24,176 bases of DNA from positions 1 to 24,176 of the forward strand of contig JADJOY010000049.1 in NCBI GenBank assembly GCA_016713535.1, read 5' to 3'. A program made the position numbers and the translations under genes. Position 1 is the stretch's first letter; each line of letters begins with the position of its first letter. The notes beneath the pieces were generated by a model. It made no database searches and was not told the DNA's origin. It was given only the letters and a program-made list of their open reading frames with translations. The DNA comes from JADJOY01 sp016713535 [NCBI: Deltaproteobacteria bacterium] (lineage in GTDB: Bacteria > JADJOY01). Below are positions 16,239 to 24,103 of this stretch, piece by piece.

Positions 16239-17795
16239 GTGGCGAGCGCGGGTCAGCCCTCGAGGCTCACCTCGGTGGCTGGCTCGCGTGTGCGCTCTCG
16301 GGCCCGCCGGCGAGCCGCGGCGGGCCTCGACCGCCAGCTCGACGCGCTCGAGGCGCGCGCACGGCGGGTGTTCGCGATCGCCGGATTCCGACCCGGCCAG
16401 CGCGACATCCTGGCCGGCGTGCTCGCCGGCCACGACGTGATCGGGATCCTGCCCACCGGTGCCGGGAAGTCGCTGTGCTTCCAGCTTCCGGCGCTCGTGC
16501 TGCCGCACACTGTCGTGGTGGTGTCGCCACTGCTCGCGCTGATCCACGACCAGCACGCCAAGCTCGACGATCGCGGCATCGACGCGACACACCTCGACTC
16601 CACGCTGCGGGCCGGCGGGGAGCGCGCCGCCATCGAGGAGGTGAGCGCCGGGCTACACCGGATCGTGTACGTGACCCCTGAGCGGCTGGAGAAGCCGGAG
16701 ACCCTCGACGCGCTCACCGCCGGCGGCGTGTCCCTGCTGGTCGTCGACGAGGCCCACTGCGTGAGCCAGTGGGGCCACGACTTCCGGCCCGCGTACCTCT
16801 CGATTCGCGACGCGGTGCGCGCGCTCGGCCGTCCCCCGGTCCTCGCCCTCACCGCCACCGCGACCCAGGACGTTCGCGACGACGTCACTCGCCAGCTCGC
16901 GCTCACCGAACCGCTGGTCGTGGACGGCGGGACGGTGCGCCCCAACCTGCGCTTCGAGGTGGCGCGCACCGTCAACGACGACGTGAAACGGGCACGACTC
17001 TTCGAGCTGCTCGAGGACACACCGCGCGGCACGGTGATCGTCTACACGGCCACCGTGCGGGCGGCCGACGAGGTGTGGGCGCACCTCGGCACCCAGGGCG
17101 TGAGCGTGGGTCGCTACCACGCGCGGCTTCCCGCGGCGTCGCGCCGCGACGCGCAGGACCGGTTCATGTCCGGCAACACGCGCGTGATGGTGGCGACGAA
17201 GGCGTTCGGCCTCGGCATCGACAAGCCCGACATCCGCCTCGTCGCCCACTACCACGTCCCGGACTCGCTCGAGAGCTACCAGCAGGAGGCCGGCCGGGCG
17301 GGACGGGACGGCGCCCTCGCGCGCGCGGTGCTGCTCTATCGCCTCGAGGACCGCCGCATCCAGACCTACTTCCTCGGCGTGCGCTACCCCCGTCGCTCGG
17401 ACTCGCTCTCGGTCTTCCGCGTGCTCGGCGAGTCCCCCGAGGCGGTGCCCGGCGGCGCGGGGCTCACGCTCGCCGACCTGGCCGAGCGCGCCGGGCTGCC
17501 CTCCAAACGGGTGCGTGTGGTGGTGGCGCAGCTCGCGGGCGCGGGAATCGTGGCGCGCGGGAGGCGCCTGCACGTGATCCGCGCGATCGCCCGCGACGAC
17601 GAGCTCGAGCAGCTCCTCGCCGAATACGAGTCCCGACACGGCACCGATCGCGACCGACTCGATGCGATGACGGGCTACGCCGAATCGACTCGCTGCCGAC
17701 CACGGATCCTGCGCGAGTACTTCGGCGAGCAGGACGTGGCGCCGTGCGGGCTCTGCGACAACTGCAACGATCCCCTCAGCCCCGCACGGGTGTGA
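16239..17795 (+). CDS. recQ: RecQ-family ATP-dependent DNA helicase
   Basis: 518 residues. RecQ helicases unwind DNA 3'-5' in recombination and replication repair. The superfamily 2 motifs are all present: FRPGQRDIL (motif 0, 50-58), LPTGAGKS (Walker A, 71-78), SPLLALIHDQ (96-105), YVTPERL (144-150), VVDEAHCVSQWGHDFRPAY (Walker B with the RecQ aromatic loop, 168-186), LTATAT (204-209), VATKAFGLGIDKPD (318-331) and YQQEAGRAGRDG (motif VI, 347-358). A winged-helix-like segment follows (LTLADLAERAGLPSKRVRVV, about 409-447). The four zinc Cys come after it (C486, C503, C506, C509; PCGLCDNC) at the very end, whereas E. coli RecQ has zinc before winged helix. No HRDC domain. The start is GTG 16239; other in-frame GTGs lie about 12 to 24 codons downstream, and the first 30 residues are Arg-rich and weakly supported. 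Confidence 0.93.
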   Translation: MASAGQPSRLTSVAGSRVRSRARRRAAAGLDRQLDALEARARRVFAIAGFRPGQRDILAGVLAGHDVIGILPTGAGKSLCFQLPALVLPHTVVVVSPLLALIHDQHAKLDDRGIDATHLDSTLRAGGERAAIEEVSAGLHRIVYVTPERLEKPETLDALTAGGVSLLVVDEAHCVSQWGHDFRPAYLSIRDAVRALGRPPVLALTATATQDVRDDVTRQLALTEPLVVDGGTVRPNLRFEVARTVNDDVKRARLFELLEDTPRGTVIVYTATVRAADEVWAHLGTQGVSVGRYHARLPAASRRDAQDRFMSGNTRVMVATKAFGLGIDKPDIRLVAHYHVPDSLESYQQEAGRAGRDGALARAVLLYRLEDRRIQTYFLGVRYPRRSDSLSVFRVLGESPEAVPGGAGLTLADLAERAGLPSKRVRVVVAQLAGAGIVARGRRLHVIRAIARDDELEQLLAEYESRHGTDRDRLDAMTGYAESTRCRPRILREYFGEQDVAPCGLCDNCNDPLSPARV

Positions 17796-17805
17796 GGACG
17801 CCGGG

Positions 17806-17820
17806 GCCCGCGCGGCGGGC
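17806..17820 (+). terminator. Short GC hairpin after recQ
   Basis: GCCCGC, loop GCG, GCGGGC: a 6-bp stem 11 bases after the recQ stop, followed by ACGCGCTTT. Short and without a strong T run, but well placed for an intrinsic terminator. Confidence 0.35.
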
Positions 17821-17911
17821 ACGCGCTTTGAACCGCGATCGGGAGAACGACGCGAGGCGACGCGCCGTGCACCCGGCGGCACTCGCTCTCCAACCGCGGG
17901 AGGAACACACC

Positions 17912-18118
17912 ATGAGCACCATCAACGATCGATCCTGGCGCCTGGAACGCGCGAGCGTGCACCGCGACGGCGCCAAGGCACGCTCCAACAAGTACTCGGC
18001 GAGCGACGCCGACCACGACCGCAAGCCCGCGCCCCATCGCCGCAGCCGCGTGTGGGTTGGCGGATACACCCGTGTCGACGGCACGCGGGTGAAAGGCCAC
18101 TACCGCGCAGCACGCTGA
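17912..18118 (+). CDS. Small basic protein (68 aa) with YTR-DGT-V-GHYR motif
   Basis: ATG 17912 is preceded by GGGAGGA with 7-base spacing. The protein is rich in Arg, His, Lys and Ser (MSTINDRSWRLERASVHRDG, then KARSNKYSASDADHDRK) and ends in GGYTRVDGTRVKGHYRAAR. A Y-(T/V)-R-x-D-G-T-x-V-x-x-H-x-R motif near the C-terminus is seen in small uncharacterised proteins from cyanobacteria, phages and other bacteria; the function is unknown, and nucleic-acid or peptidoglycan association would be guesses. No signal peptide or membrane helix. It lies 116 bases after recQ and 94 bases before a small membrane protein, all on the plus strand. Good ribosome site and conserved motif make it a likely real gene. 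Confidence 0.72.
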   Translation: MSTINDRSWRLERASVHRDGAKARSNKYSASDADHDRKPAPHRRSRVWVGGYTRVDGTRVKGHYRAAR

Positions 18119-18212
18119 CGACGCAGGCAGTCCCGGCGTACCGACCATTTCTACAGATGTCGCCAGGCACGGCGCGCCTCGGACGCCCCGTGTCTGGCAC
18201 GAAAGCCACGTC

Positions 18213-18725
18213 ATGGACGTCAAACCGATCCTCGGCGGGCTCGCCGCCGGTGCAGCGGCGACCGTGCCGATGAGCGTCGCGATGGAGGGGATGCACCGCG
18301 CCCTTCCTCGCCGCGAGCGCTATCCACTGCCACCCCGTCTCGTCACCGAGCGGATCCTCACGGAGAAGCTCCACCTGCCGCTCGGGCTGCGCCGCGAGAA
18401 GAAGATGAGAGCCGCGACCTGGGCGTCGCACTTCGCCTACGGGGCCGCGATGGGCGGGGTCTACGCGCTCGTCGAGCCACGCCTCGCCTCGCGCCTCCCG
18501 CCCGGGATCAGCGGCGCTGCGTTCGGTGCCGCGGTGTGGGCCAGCAGCTACTTCGGGCTACTCCCCGCTCTCGACATCCTCTCGCCTGCCCATCGACATC
18601 CGCCGCGGCGGAATCTGGTGATGGGGCTATCGCACCTCGTGTGGGGCGCGGCGCTCGGCGCCGGGGTCGCGCGACGTCACCCGCGCGACCCCGGCGAGCG
18701 CGGCGGAGGCGACTCACCCTCCTAA
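18213..18725 (+). CDS. Small membrane protein, possibly DUF1440/YagU-like
   Basis: 170 residues with three to four hydrophobic segments: ILGGLAAGAAATVPMSVAM, ASHFAYGAAMGGVYALV, SGAAFGAAVWASSYFGLLPA and GLSHLVWGAALGAGVA. Between the first two is a conserved-looking basic stretch PRRERYPLPPRLVTERIL. Gly/Ala-rich helices with SHFAYG and SHLVWG pairs are typical of the YagU/DUF1440-like and DUF6789-like membrane proteins, so one of those is the best guess; function unknown. ATG 18213 has only a weak ribosome site. The coding region for the last 20 residues contains a 15-bp perfect inverted repeat (18659-18696), so the C-terminus GVARRHPRDPGERGG may be shaped by that structure. Confidence 0.7.
   Translation: MDVKPILGGLAAGAAATVPMSVAMEGMHRALPRRERYPLPPRLVTERILTEKLHLPLGLRREKKMRAATWASHFAYGAAMGGVYALVEPRLASRLPPGISGAAFGAAVWASSYFGLLPALDILSPAHRHPPRRNLVMGLSHLVWGAALGAGVARRHPRDPGERGGGDSPS
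18659..18696 (+). terminator. 15-bp perfect stem-loop inside the 3' end of a coding region
   Basis: CGCCGGGGTCGCGCG, loop ACGTCACC, CGCGCGACCCCGGCG. The hairpin ends 29 bases before the stop codon of the membrane-protein gene. It is one of the strongest structures in the window and may act as terminator or RNA-stability element embedded in the gene end. No T run follows. Confidence 0.4.
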
Positions 18726-18785
18726 CGCTGATCCGGCGGCGCGCGGAGCACCGGATCGCGTCCTCTTCTTCTCTGAGACGAAAAC

Positions 18786-19685
18786 ATGGCCACGGAACGA
18801 AACGGGCTCACCGGCAAGGTGGTGGTCATCACTGGCGCCTCGAGCGGCTTCGGCCGCGGGATGGCGCTCGCGTTCGCGCGGGCGGGCGCAGACGTGGTGG
18901 TCGCGGCGCGCCGGGACGAGGTCCTCGACGAGGTCGCGCGCGAGTGTCAGGGCGAAGGCGTGCGCGCGCTCGCGGTGGGCGCAGCCGTGAGCCGCAAGGC
19001 CGAGGTCGAGGACCTCGCGCGCCAGGCGCTCGTCGCGATGGGACGCATCGATGTGTGGGTGAACAACGCTGGCGTCGGCGCGCTCGGGCGCTTCGAGGAC
19101 GTCCCGCTCGATATCCACGAGCAGGTCATCGCTACCGATCTGCTCGGTGTGCTCTACGGCAGCTACTTCGCCTACCGGCAGATGCTGGAGCAGCGCAGTG
19201 GCGTGCTCATCAACATCGCGTCCGAGCTCGGCCGGCACACCGTCCCCTACTACGCGTCCTACGCGGCGGCGAAACACGGCGTCGTGGGCCTGACCCGGGC
19301 GATCCGCCAGGAGCTCGAGCTCGCCGAAGGTGAGGGAGTGCACGTCTGCCTGGTGATGCCCACGGCGCACGACACGCCCTTCTTCGACCACGCCGCCAAC
19401 TACACCGGACACGAGATCCAGGCTCCCGAGCCGCTCCACGATCCGCAGGACGTGATCGACGCGGTGGTGGCGATCGCGCGCGATCCGAAGGACGAGAAGA
19501 TCGTCGGCGGCGACGGCGTCGTGAAGATCCTCCTCGAGCGCCTGGCTCCGGACGCGGAGTCGAAGCTCGCCGCCAAGCAGATGCACAAGACGCAGGTCGA
19601 GGACGCACCCCTCGCGGCCGACACGTCCGGCGCCGTGAAGAGCCCGATGCAGAAGGGCACCGACGTCGACGCCCACCGCGCGTAG
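18786..19685 (+). CDS. Short-chain dehydrogenase/reductase (SDR)
   Basis: 299 residues; an NAD(P)-dependent oxidoreductase of the classical SDR fold. The cofactor motif TGASSGFG (16-23) follows the first beta strand KVVVITGASS. AARRDEVLDE lies after the second strand, with Arg residues that favour NADP. NNAG is at 93-96, the catalytic Ser at 146 (INIASELG) and the YxxxK motif at 159-163 (YAAAK). After LVMPTAHDTPFFDHAANYTG, where the substrate loop lies, the protein runs on for about 80 residues, including DPQDVIDAVVAIARDPKDEK and a C-terminal tail (KSPMQKGTDVDAHRA). This longer form resembles SDR family oxidoreductases of unknown substrate. It stands alone between a small membrane protein and a convergent chemoreceptor gene, so its pathway cannot be inferred. 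ATG 18786 is preceded by GAGACG. Confidence 0.92.
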   Translation: MATERNGLTGKVVVITGASSGFGRGMALAFARAGADVVVAARRDEVLDEVARECQGEGVRALAVGAAVSRKAEVEDLARQALVAMGRIDVWVNNAGVGALGRFEDVPLDIHEQVIATDLLGVLYGSYFAYRQMLEQRSGVLINIASELGRHTVPYYASYAAAKHGVVGLTRAIRQELELAEGEGVHVCLVMPTAHDTPFFDHAANYTGHEIQAPEPLHDPQDVIDAVVAIARDPKDEKIVGGDGVVKILLERLAPDAESKLAAKQMHKTQVEDAPLAADTSGAVKSPMQKGTDVDAHRA

Positions 19686-19706
19686 CGCCCCTGACGGAGG
19701 GGGCGC
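19685..19706 (+). terminator. Stem-loop between convergent SDR and chemoreceptor genes
   Basis: GCGCCCC, loop TGACGGAG, GGGGCGC: a perfect 7-bp stem that begins at the last base of the SDR stop codon. A second possible stem follows at about 19709-19735 (TCGGCGC / GCGCCGA). In the 76-base gap between two convergent genes, a two-way terminator is the natural reading, although no T runs are present. Confidence 0.4.
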
Positions 19707-19761
19707 GCTCGGCGCCGATCCTGCGCGCAGCGCCGACACCGACGTCGGGCGCGCTCGGCGG

Positions 19762-21336
19762 TCAGGCTTCCGCGACCGCCTGTTCCGAGGCGCCCCGGTC
19801 GGTCCGGAAGAACTCCATCAGGCGATCGAGCCCGTGGGCTTGATCCGCCATCGACTCGCTGGCGGACGCCGACTGCTCGACGAGTGTCGCGTTCTCCTGG
19901 GTCGCGCGGTCCATCTGCGTGACGGCCTGGTTGACCTGCTCGATGCCGCTCGCCTGCTCCTCGCTCGCCGACGCGATCTCCGCGATCAGCTCGCAGACCC
20001 GCTTCACGCCCGCGACGATCTCGGCCAGCGACTCGCCGGAGCGGTTCACGAGCTTGCTGCCCTCGTCGACCTTGCCGACGCTCTCGTGGATCAGTGCCTT
20101 GATCTCCTTCGCCGCCGCCGCCGAGCGCTGCGCGAGGTTGCGAACCTCGGCCGCGACCACCGCGAACCCGCGTCCCTGGTCACCGGCGCGCGCCGCCTCG
20201 ACCGCGGCGTTGAGCGCGAGCAGGTTGGTCTGGAAGGCGAGCTCGTCGATGACGCCGACGATGTCGGAGATCTTCTTGCTCGACGCATCGATCTCGGCCA
20301 TCGCGGCGATCGCCTGGCCGACCACCTCGCCTCCTTGCTCGGCGACCTGACGCGCGCCGACCGCGACCTGGTTGGCGCGCTGCGCGTTGTCGGCGTTCTG
20401 CTTCACGGTGCTGGTGAGCTGCTCAACGCTCGCGGCGGTGGCCTCGAGCGCCGCGGCCTGCTGGCGCGTGCGGTCACGCAAGCTCTTGTTGCCCGCGGAG
20501 ATCTCGTTGGCGCCGGAGGTGATCGTGGTGGCCACGGTGTGGATCCGACCGACCATGTCGCGCAGATCGTCGACAGCGGTGTTGAGCGCGCGTCCCATGC
20601 GGCCGAGCTCGTCGTCCGACCGGACAGCGACGTGGCTGCGCAGGTCACCGGCGGCGAGGCCCTCGAGCACGGTCACCGTGGTCGCGATCGGGCGCGTGAT
20701 CCGCATGCACACCCAGAACACGCCGACTGCCAGCACCGTACCGAGCCCCGCGATCGCGAGCAGCATGGTGCGGCGGAACTCGGCGGCGGTCGCCAGGATC
20801 TCGTCGAGGGGCACGTCGAGACTCACGGCGCCGAGGACCGTCCCCTCCGCGACCTGGTGGCAGGTGGTGCAGTCGGTGCCCAGGAAGTCGCTGCTCGCGA
20901 ACATCGGCAAGACCGCGCGGTAGACGAAGGATCCGTCGCGCGTGTCGGTTCCCAGGAACGGCTGGCCGTCGCGCAGCACGCCGTTCTCGATCTCGTCGCC
21001 CTGGTGCTCGCGCGCGTCCTTCCCTTCACCGGTGCCGTACTGCTCGATCACCGCCGTGCTCGGCAGGACGCGCAGCGAGCGGACACCGCCGCTCTTCTTG
21101 AGCTCGTCGATCACCGCGTCGATCTGCGCGAGGTCCGCCGCCGCCATCGCCTGCGCGACGCTCGTGAACGCGAGGTGGCTCGAGCTCTCGGCGAACACCC
21201 GCGCCTGCTCGAGGGCTACGCGGCTCTCCTCGCGGGTCGCGAGCACGATCGAGCCGACGCCGGTGATCGTCACCATGAGGACGAAAGTGCCGACCAGCCG
21301 CGCCCAGATCGGAAGAGATTGCAGCCTTCGCTTCAT
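19762..21336 (-). CDS. Methyl-accepting chemotaxis protein with periplasmic c-type haem motif (CTTCH)
   Basis: 524 residues from ATG 21336 (GGGGGGA upstream; an in-frame ATG 14 codons earlier lacks support). TM1 is at about 12-33 ([20 protein letters not shown]), a periplasmic sensor at 34-189, and TM2 at about 190-211. A HAMP domain follows ([20 protein letters not shown], 211-263), then a long signalling coiled coil with the hairpin tip [20 protein letters not shown] (364-383) and [16 protein letters not shown]. The sensor contains GTDCTTCHQ (CxxCH at 156-160), a covalent haem c attachment site, followed by [14 protein letters not shown], which looks like the last strands of a PAS/Cache-like fold. 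Related haem-bearing chemoreceptors are known in Geobacter and Desulfovibrio and sense redox state or gases. No C-terminal CheR-docking pentapeptide is seen. No che genes lie in this window, so the receptor is orphan here. Confidence 0.93.
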   Translation of the reverse strand: MKRRLQSLPIWARLVGTFVLMVTITGVGSIVLATREESRVALEQARVFAESSSHLAFTSVAQAMAAADLAQIDAVIDELKKSGGVRSLRVLPSTAVIEQYGTGEGKDAREHQGDEIENGVLRDGQPFLGTDTRDGSFVYRAVLPMFASSDFLGTDCTTCHQVAEGTVLGAVSLDVPLDEILATAAEFRRTMLLAIAGLGTVLAVGVFWVCMRITRPIATTVTVLEGLAAGDLRSHVAVRSDDELGRMGRALNTAVDDLRDMVGRIHTVATTITSGANEISAGNKSLRDRTRQQAAALEATAASVEQLTSTVKQNADNAQRANQVAVGARQVAEQGGEVVGQAIAAMAEIDASSKKISDIVGVIDELAFQTNLLALNAAVEAARAGDQGRGFAVVAAEVRNLAQRSAAAAKEIKALIHESVGKVDEGSKLVNRSGESLAEIVAGVKRVCELIAEIASASEEQASGIEQVNQAVTQMDRATQENATLVEQSASASESMADQAHGLDRLMEFFRTDRGASEQAVAEA

Positions 21337-21615
21337 CGCACGTCCCCCCGTGAGCTCGGCGGCGCGCGGCGCCATCACGGTGCAACAGCCTGAAATCCCA
21401 GGAGTTTATCGACCCGCCCGTCCGCCCGATCCGGATTCGTTCCCAGCGTCTCGTTGCGAGCGAGCGCAAGATCGCTGCCGGCAGGAGCTAGGTGGATTTC
21501 GGGATGGGCGGGCACGACGATGGCGCGGGCGCGGACCGTGATCGCGCGCACACGCGACCGAGCCTCGACGCCACCACGCCGCGACTCCCTCGAGGCGAGC
21601 GCCGTCGCGGCGCGC
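21337..21615. other. Promoter region of the chemoreceptor; no gene seen
   Basis: About 280 bases between two minus-strand genes. On the minus strand GTCGATAA (about 21405-21412) resembles the -10 box of flagellar sigma-28 promoters (GCCGATAA), which would fit a chemoreceptor, but no TAAA box is found at the proper distance upstream. No other element stands out. Confidence 0.3.
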
Positions 21616-22708
21616 TCAATACGGCGTTCGCACGCAGTCGTACGTGAGCGGGATCGGCGGCCCGGCGGCGACGATCTCGAAATCCCGCGGCTGGATCGAC
21701 TCGAGGTCTCGCGCGCCCAGCAACCCTCCCCAGCGGGCGGTGCTGGTCCGATCGTCCTGCGCCGTGAGCGCCACGTTGCCGCCATCGGCGAGCGCCATGC
21801 CGTAGCGCATGAGCGCCCGCGCGACCACGCGCGCGCCGTCGTTCGGGAGACTCGCGAGGTCGTAGTCGCCGCGCAGCCGCCAGCGCGAGCCGTAGATCGG
21901 CGCGGACGCTGGGCCATCGGGCGCGCCCGCGTGGGTGGCCGGGTGCACGTAGACGCCGGCGCGGATCCGCTCGTTGGGGAGGATGAAGCGAATCGCGTGC
22001 GCGATTTCCCCGCCCGCGACCTCGTCGGCCGTGAAGAGGAGGGGCGCGATCGGGAAGCCAGCGGCGTCGGCGCTCGTGCACTGCTCGCCTCGCCCCTGCG
22101 TTGAGTAGACCCGCGTCATGTCCCACGCCGCCAGGCAGCCCCCGAAGAGCGTGCCGCCGTCGAGGTTCGCGCGCCACATCTCGAAGAGGCGGTTCACTCG
22201 CCGGTCGACCACGATCAGGTGGCAGTCGCCGTCCGTGCTGCACGCGTAGTCGCTCTCCCCCTCGAGGGCACCACCGGGCGGAAGTGGAACCTCCACCGCG
22301 TCACAGTCGGGCGAGTAGAAGTCCTCGGTCGGTACGAACGCGCGAAGCGGGGTGGAAGCGGTCGCTTCCAGCACCGTGATCGAGAAGTCGATCTGCAGGC
22401 GGCCGAGACCGAAGCCTCCGTTCTCTTCGAGCCAGCCGGTGATGCGCTCCGAGTCGGTGGCGAGCGGCGCCGCCGAGACGTCCTGGTACATCCAGGCGCT
22501 CCCGGGAAAGTAGGCGCTCGGTGGAGGGGTTCCGCCACCTCCACCCCCGCCACCACCACCCCCGGGCGTGCCAGGATCGCCGGCGGCGCCGCTCCCCGAG
22601 CCCACCACACCCGACGAGCGAGATCAGCGCGGCTCCGAGCCATCGCCGCAGCGGTCCCACCCGACGATAACGCGCCCGCGCCGGTTCCTGGCTCAGAAGG
22701 CCTCGCAC
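21616..22708 (-). CDS. Lipoprotein of unknown function with poly-Gly linker, frameshifted near the N-terminus
   Basis: The start reads MRGLLSQEPARARYRR then WLGAALISLVGCGG, a lipoprotein signal with Cys after LVG. Near 22590-22605 the sense frame changes and continues as GSGSGAAGDPGTPGGG into a run of 11 Gly, then about 300 well-behaved residues to the TGA at 21616-21618. The mature part begins YFPGSAWMYQDVSAAPLATD and contains YSPDCDAVEVPLPPGGALEG, ESDYACSTDGDCHLIVVDRR, EMWRANLDGGTLFGGCLAAW, AIRFILPNERIRAGVYVHPA and RVVARALMRYGMALADGGN. It has several Cys, probably disulfide-bonded, and a mixed beta/alpha look. The repeated pattern of W, Y and G suggests a carbohydrate-active or carbohydrate-binding beta fold, but I cannot name a family. 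The start codon overlaps the end of the upstream gene by 16 bases; GTG 22660 is an alternative start giving a shorter signal. Confidence 0.72.
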
Positions 22709-24081
22709 GATGCAGGTGAGCTCGAGTAGGTGCTGAGCGTGCAGTGCTTCCCGCGCGGCGCCCAGCTACCAATGTATCCCGACGCCGCCGGACACGAGCC
22801 CGGGGAAGCCAGGCAGTCGGGGACGCCCAGCGCCCACCCCGGGTAGCCTGGGTTCGTCATCGCGTTGCGGTACAGGAACACGCGATCCGTCGATTTCGAG
22901 GCCGTTCCCCAGGCGAGGTAGTGGTGACGCCGTGCCTTGGCGCACGCGGCGAGGCTGATCGTCCCTTTCCCCGGGCACGCCACCTTGACGCTCGGGCCGA
23001 TCACGATCCGCTCGTAGCCGTCGGCGGGTGTCGCGACGTCGCGATCCCGGCTGCAGCCGAGGCTCGGCGAGGTGAGGGTCGTGGTGGTCGCGTACCCGAG
23101 GCAGCCTGACCAGTAGCGCAGGTCTTCGGTGTCCGTGAGCGGCGCGGCCGGATAACCGATCGCGGAGCGGGGCGCCCGGAACTTGAGCACCACCGCGTCG
23201 GTGCTCGCGTCGAGGAGGGCGATCGTGGAGCCCAGGTACTTGGTGGCGAAGTTGTGGACCTGACCCGGGCCGGGATCGATGTGGTAGGTCTCGACCGCGC
23301 AACCGCTGGTCCTGCACGGCGTGGCGCCGAGCTTCACGCTCTCTTCCGTGAACGCGTGCTGCAGGTCGGGCGCGGCCGGTCCGGAAACCACCGCGCCGGC
23401 CGTGGTCTCCCACGACACCGTGGGTGCCTTCGCGGTCCCGCCGTCGGCGACTCGCCAGGTGACCCGGACCGCCGTGACGCTCGCCACCGGCGACCCGAGC
23501 GCGATCACGTCGAGGGTCTCGCCGGGGTGCAGGCTCTTCCACGCGGCCACCGACGCGGCGTCGACGAGCGCGACCTCGTAGTGGCCGCCGACGCACGCCT
23601 TGGGGTTGGACGAGGTGGCGGGGTTGCACCCCGACGACGCGACCAGGTCCGGGCCGCAGTCGTCGTCGAGCGCCGGGTCGCACTCCGGATGCGCCTCGTC
23701 CTCGGCGTCGTGGTCGTTGACCACGACGTTGCCGACGCGCGTGTAGAGCCCCGTCACGTCGGTCTCGAAGAACTCGACGTTGACATTCTCGAAGCGGGCG
23801 CTCGCGAAGGTGCCGTGCAGGCGCAGCACCCGGGTCTTGTCGGTGAACTTGTAGGCGAGGACCGCGTAGCGGGTGGCCGCGTCGGGGAAGCTCGGCGCCA
23901 GCGGCTCGGCGCCGTCGACCTCCACGTCCGGGGGCGACTGGAACGGATCGCAGTACCAGTTGTCGGCCCTGGAGGCGCCGCTCACCGGGACGCACGCCGC
24001 CGCGCGGGCGGGCCGAGATGAAACGGCCACGGCGAGGATCGCGACGCACGCGAAGAAGAGGCGATCGGTGCGGATGGTCAT
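22693..24081 (-). CDS. Secreted Cys-rich protein of unknown function
   Basis: 462 residues from ATG 24081 with GGAGAGG upstream. A signal peptide (LFFACVAILAVAVSSRPARA) precedes a Cys-rich mature protein beginning AACVPVSGASRADNWYCDPF. The middle holds an acidic stretch NDHDAEDEAHPECDPALDDD (possible calcium site), then GPDLVASSGCNPATSSNPKA, and Ser/Thr/Val-rich beta stretches (SVTAVRVTWRVADGGTAKAP). The C-terminal third has SGCLGYATTTTLTSPSLGCS, KVACPGKGTISLAACAKARR and YRNAMTNPGYPGWALGVPDC. At least fifteen Cys suggest disulfides and an extracellular or periplasmic location. No catalytic motif or family recognised. Stop at 22693, overlapping the start of the downstream lipoprotein gene by 16 bases, so the two are probably translated together and may act in the same place. 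Confidence 0.82.
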   Translation of the reverse strand: MTIRTDRLFFACVAILAVAVSSRPARAAACVPVSGASRADNWYCDPFQSPPDVEVDGAEPLAPSFPDAATRYAVLAYKFTDKTRVLRLHGTFASARFENVNVEFFETDVTGLYTRVGNVVVNDHDAEDEAHPECDPALDDDCGPDLVASSGCNPATSSNPKACVGGHYEVALVDAASVAAWKSLHPGETLDVIALGSPVASVTAVRVTWRVADGGTAKAPTVSWETTAGAVVSGPAAPDLQHAFTEESVKLGATPCRTSGCAVETYHIDPGPGQVHNFATKYLGSTIALLDASTDAVVLKFRAPRSAIGYPAAPLTDTEDLRYWSGCLGYATTTTLTSPSLGCSRDRDVATPADGYERIVIGPSVKVACPGKGTISLAACAKARRHHYLAWGTASKSTDRVFLYRNAMTNPGYPGWALGVPDCLASPGSCPAASGYIGSWAPRGKHCTLSTYSSSPASCEAF

Positions 24082-24103
24082 GGCTCTTGAACCTCTCCCG
24101 CGT

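Noticed and set aside
19834-21393. Long plus-strand open frame over the chemoreceptor
   Set aside because: Arg/Asp/Leu-rich translation without domains; the minus strand encodes a complete chemoreceptor.
21405-21412. GTCGATAA as a flagellar sigma-28 -10 box for the chemoreceptor
   Set aside because: Only the -10 half is present; no TAAA box at the required distance.
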